This document shows positions 63,902 to 64,000 of a DNA stretch of 64,000 nt, one piece after another (position 1 is the first letter of the stretch; the number at the start of each line of letters is the position of its first letter). The notes below the pieces were generated by a model. It saw nothing but the letters and a program-made list of their open reading frames with translations. It had not been told where the DNA came from and did no database searches. Position numbers and translations under genes: made by a program. Source of the stretch: Negadavirga shengliensis (GTDB lineage Bacteria > Bacteroidota > Bacteroidia > Cytophagales > Cyclobacteriaceae); assembly GCF_042652345.1 (NCBI RefSeq), contig NZ_JBHSJJ010000001.1, positions 620,001 to 684,000 on the forward strand, given 5' to 3'.

Positions 63902-64000
63902 TCATTTTGTTAACACTTGCTTCATGGCATCTATAAAAGAAGGTTCCGGAACTTCATTTTCCAATACCAGCATTACAAAATGCTCCGCCAGTATTTCTTC
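63902..64000 (-). CDS. Partial gene, 3' end only
   Basis: The minus strand from the window edge to the TGA at 63904-63902 encodes 32 residues (EEILAEHFVMLVLENEVPEP SFIDAMKQVLTK). The following terminator supports a real gene end. The product cannot be named from this piece. Confidence 0.55.
   Translation of the reverse strand, partial: EEILAEHFVMLVLENEVPEPSFIDAMKQVLTK

Overview
The window reads as chromosomal DNA of a Bacteroidota bacterium, most likely a member of the Cytophagales and probably of the Cyclobacteriaceae. This placement is an inference from gene content: type IX secretion C-terminal signals (types A and B), a PorP/SprF protein beside a gliding-associated adhesin, an M56/TonB receptor of the BlaR type, very long SecA, DUF6443/YD-repeat proteins, and TAnnTTTG-like promoter elements. 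No rRNA, tRNA, CRISPR array or complete insertion sequence was seen.

Layout. 0-10 kb: a coiled-coil membrane protein, XerD, AroQ and a class V aminotransferase, MarC, an exported pair (haem-motif beta-propeller lipoprotein and cyclase-family lipoprotein), then a BlaI/BlaR1 pair split by an intergenic repeat. 10-16.5 kb: a decayed accessory zone with three displaced tails of an rhs gene, two integrase-tail/toxin-antitoxin cassettes (one intact, one broken), an XRE-regulator remnant and a three-gene operon of small exported proteins carrying two frameshifts. 16.5-26.4 kb: an intact minus-strand Rhs operon made of a tail-fibre-like protein, a YD-repeat protein, a small exported protein, a 1532-residue Rhs protein with a variable tip, and a small membrane protein that may be its immunity partner. 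27-38.5 kb: DUF2207/LemA, a PorP/adhesin type IX pair, a P1 self-processing peptidase, a MazG-like hydrolase, a lipoprotein and an exported superoxide dismutase. 38.9-53.2 kb: a mostly plus-strand housekeeping run (dapF, secA, a SPOR lipoprotein, M20 peptidase, S1/P1 nuclease, comF on the other strand, exodeoxyribonuclease III, ybeY, mnmG, a methyltransferase, an Ig-like lipoprotein). 53.6-60 kb: a MarR regulator with a fadN-fadA-fadE beta-oxidation cluster. 60-64 kb: OsmC, a macro-domain protein, a membrane protein/methyltransferase pair, and a regulator that fuses an XRE-type head to an AraC-type tail.

Two signals suggest that the window spans the replication origin region. Three perfect 16-bp parS-like palindromes lie exactly 39 bp apart just before mnmG. 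About 4.7 kb further on, an AT-rich intergenic region holds a cluster of DnaA-box-like 9-mers, and G/C skew changes sign there in sampled lines.

The most unusual material is (1) the Rhs locus with its trail of displaced tails and cassettes, (2) a roughly 160-bp intergenic repeat in three places whose 3' edge is flush with the ATGAAA start of the next gene at two of them, and (3) the small exported operon built around an NCHGYAW-motif protein. All calls come from reading the sequence; no database search was run.
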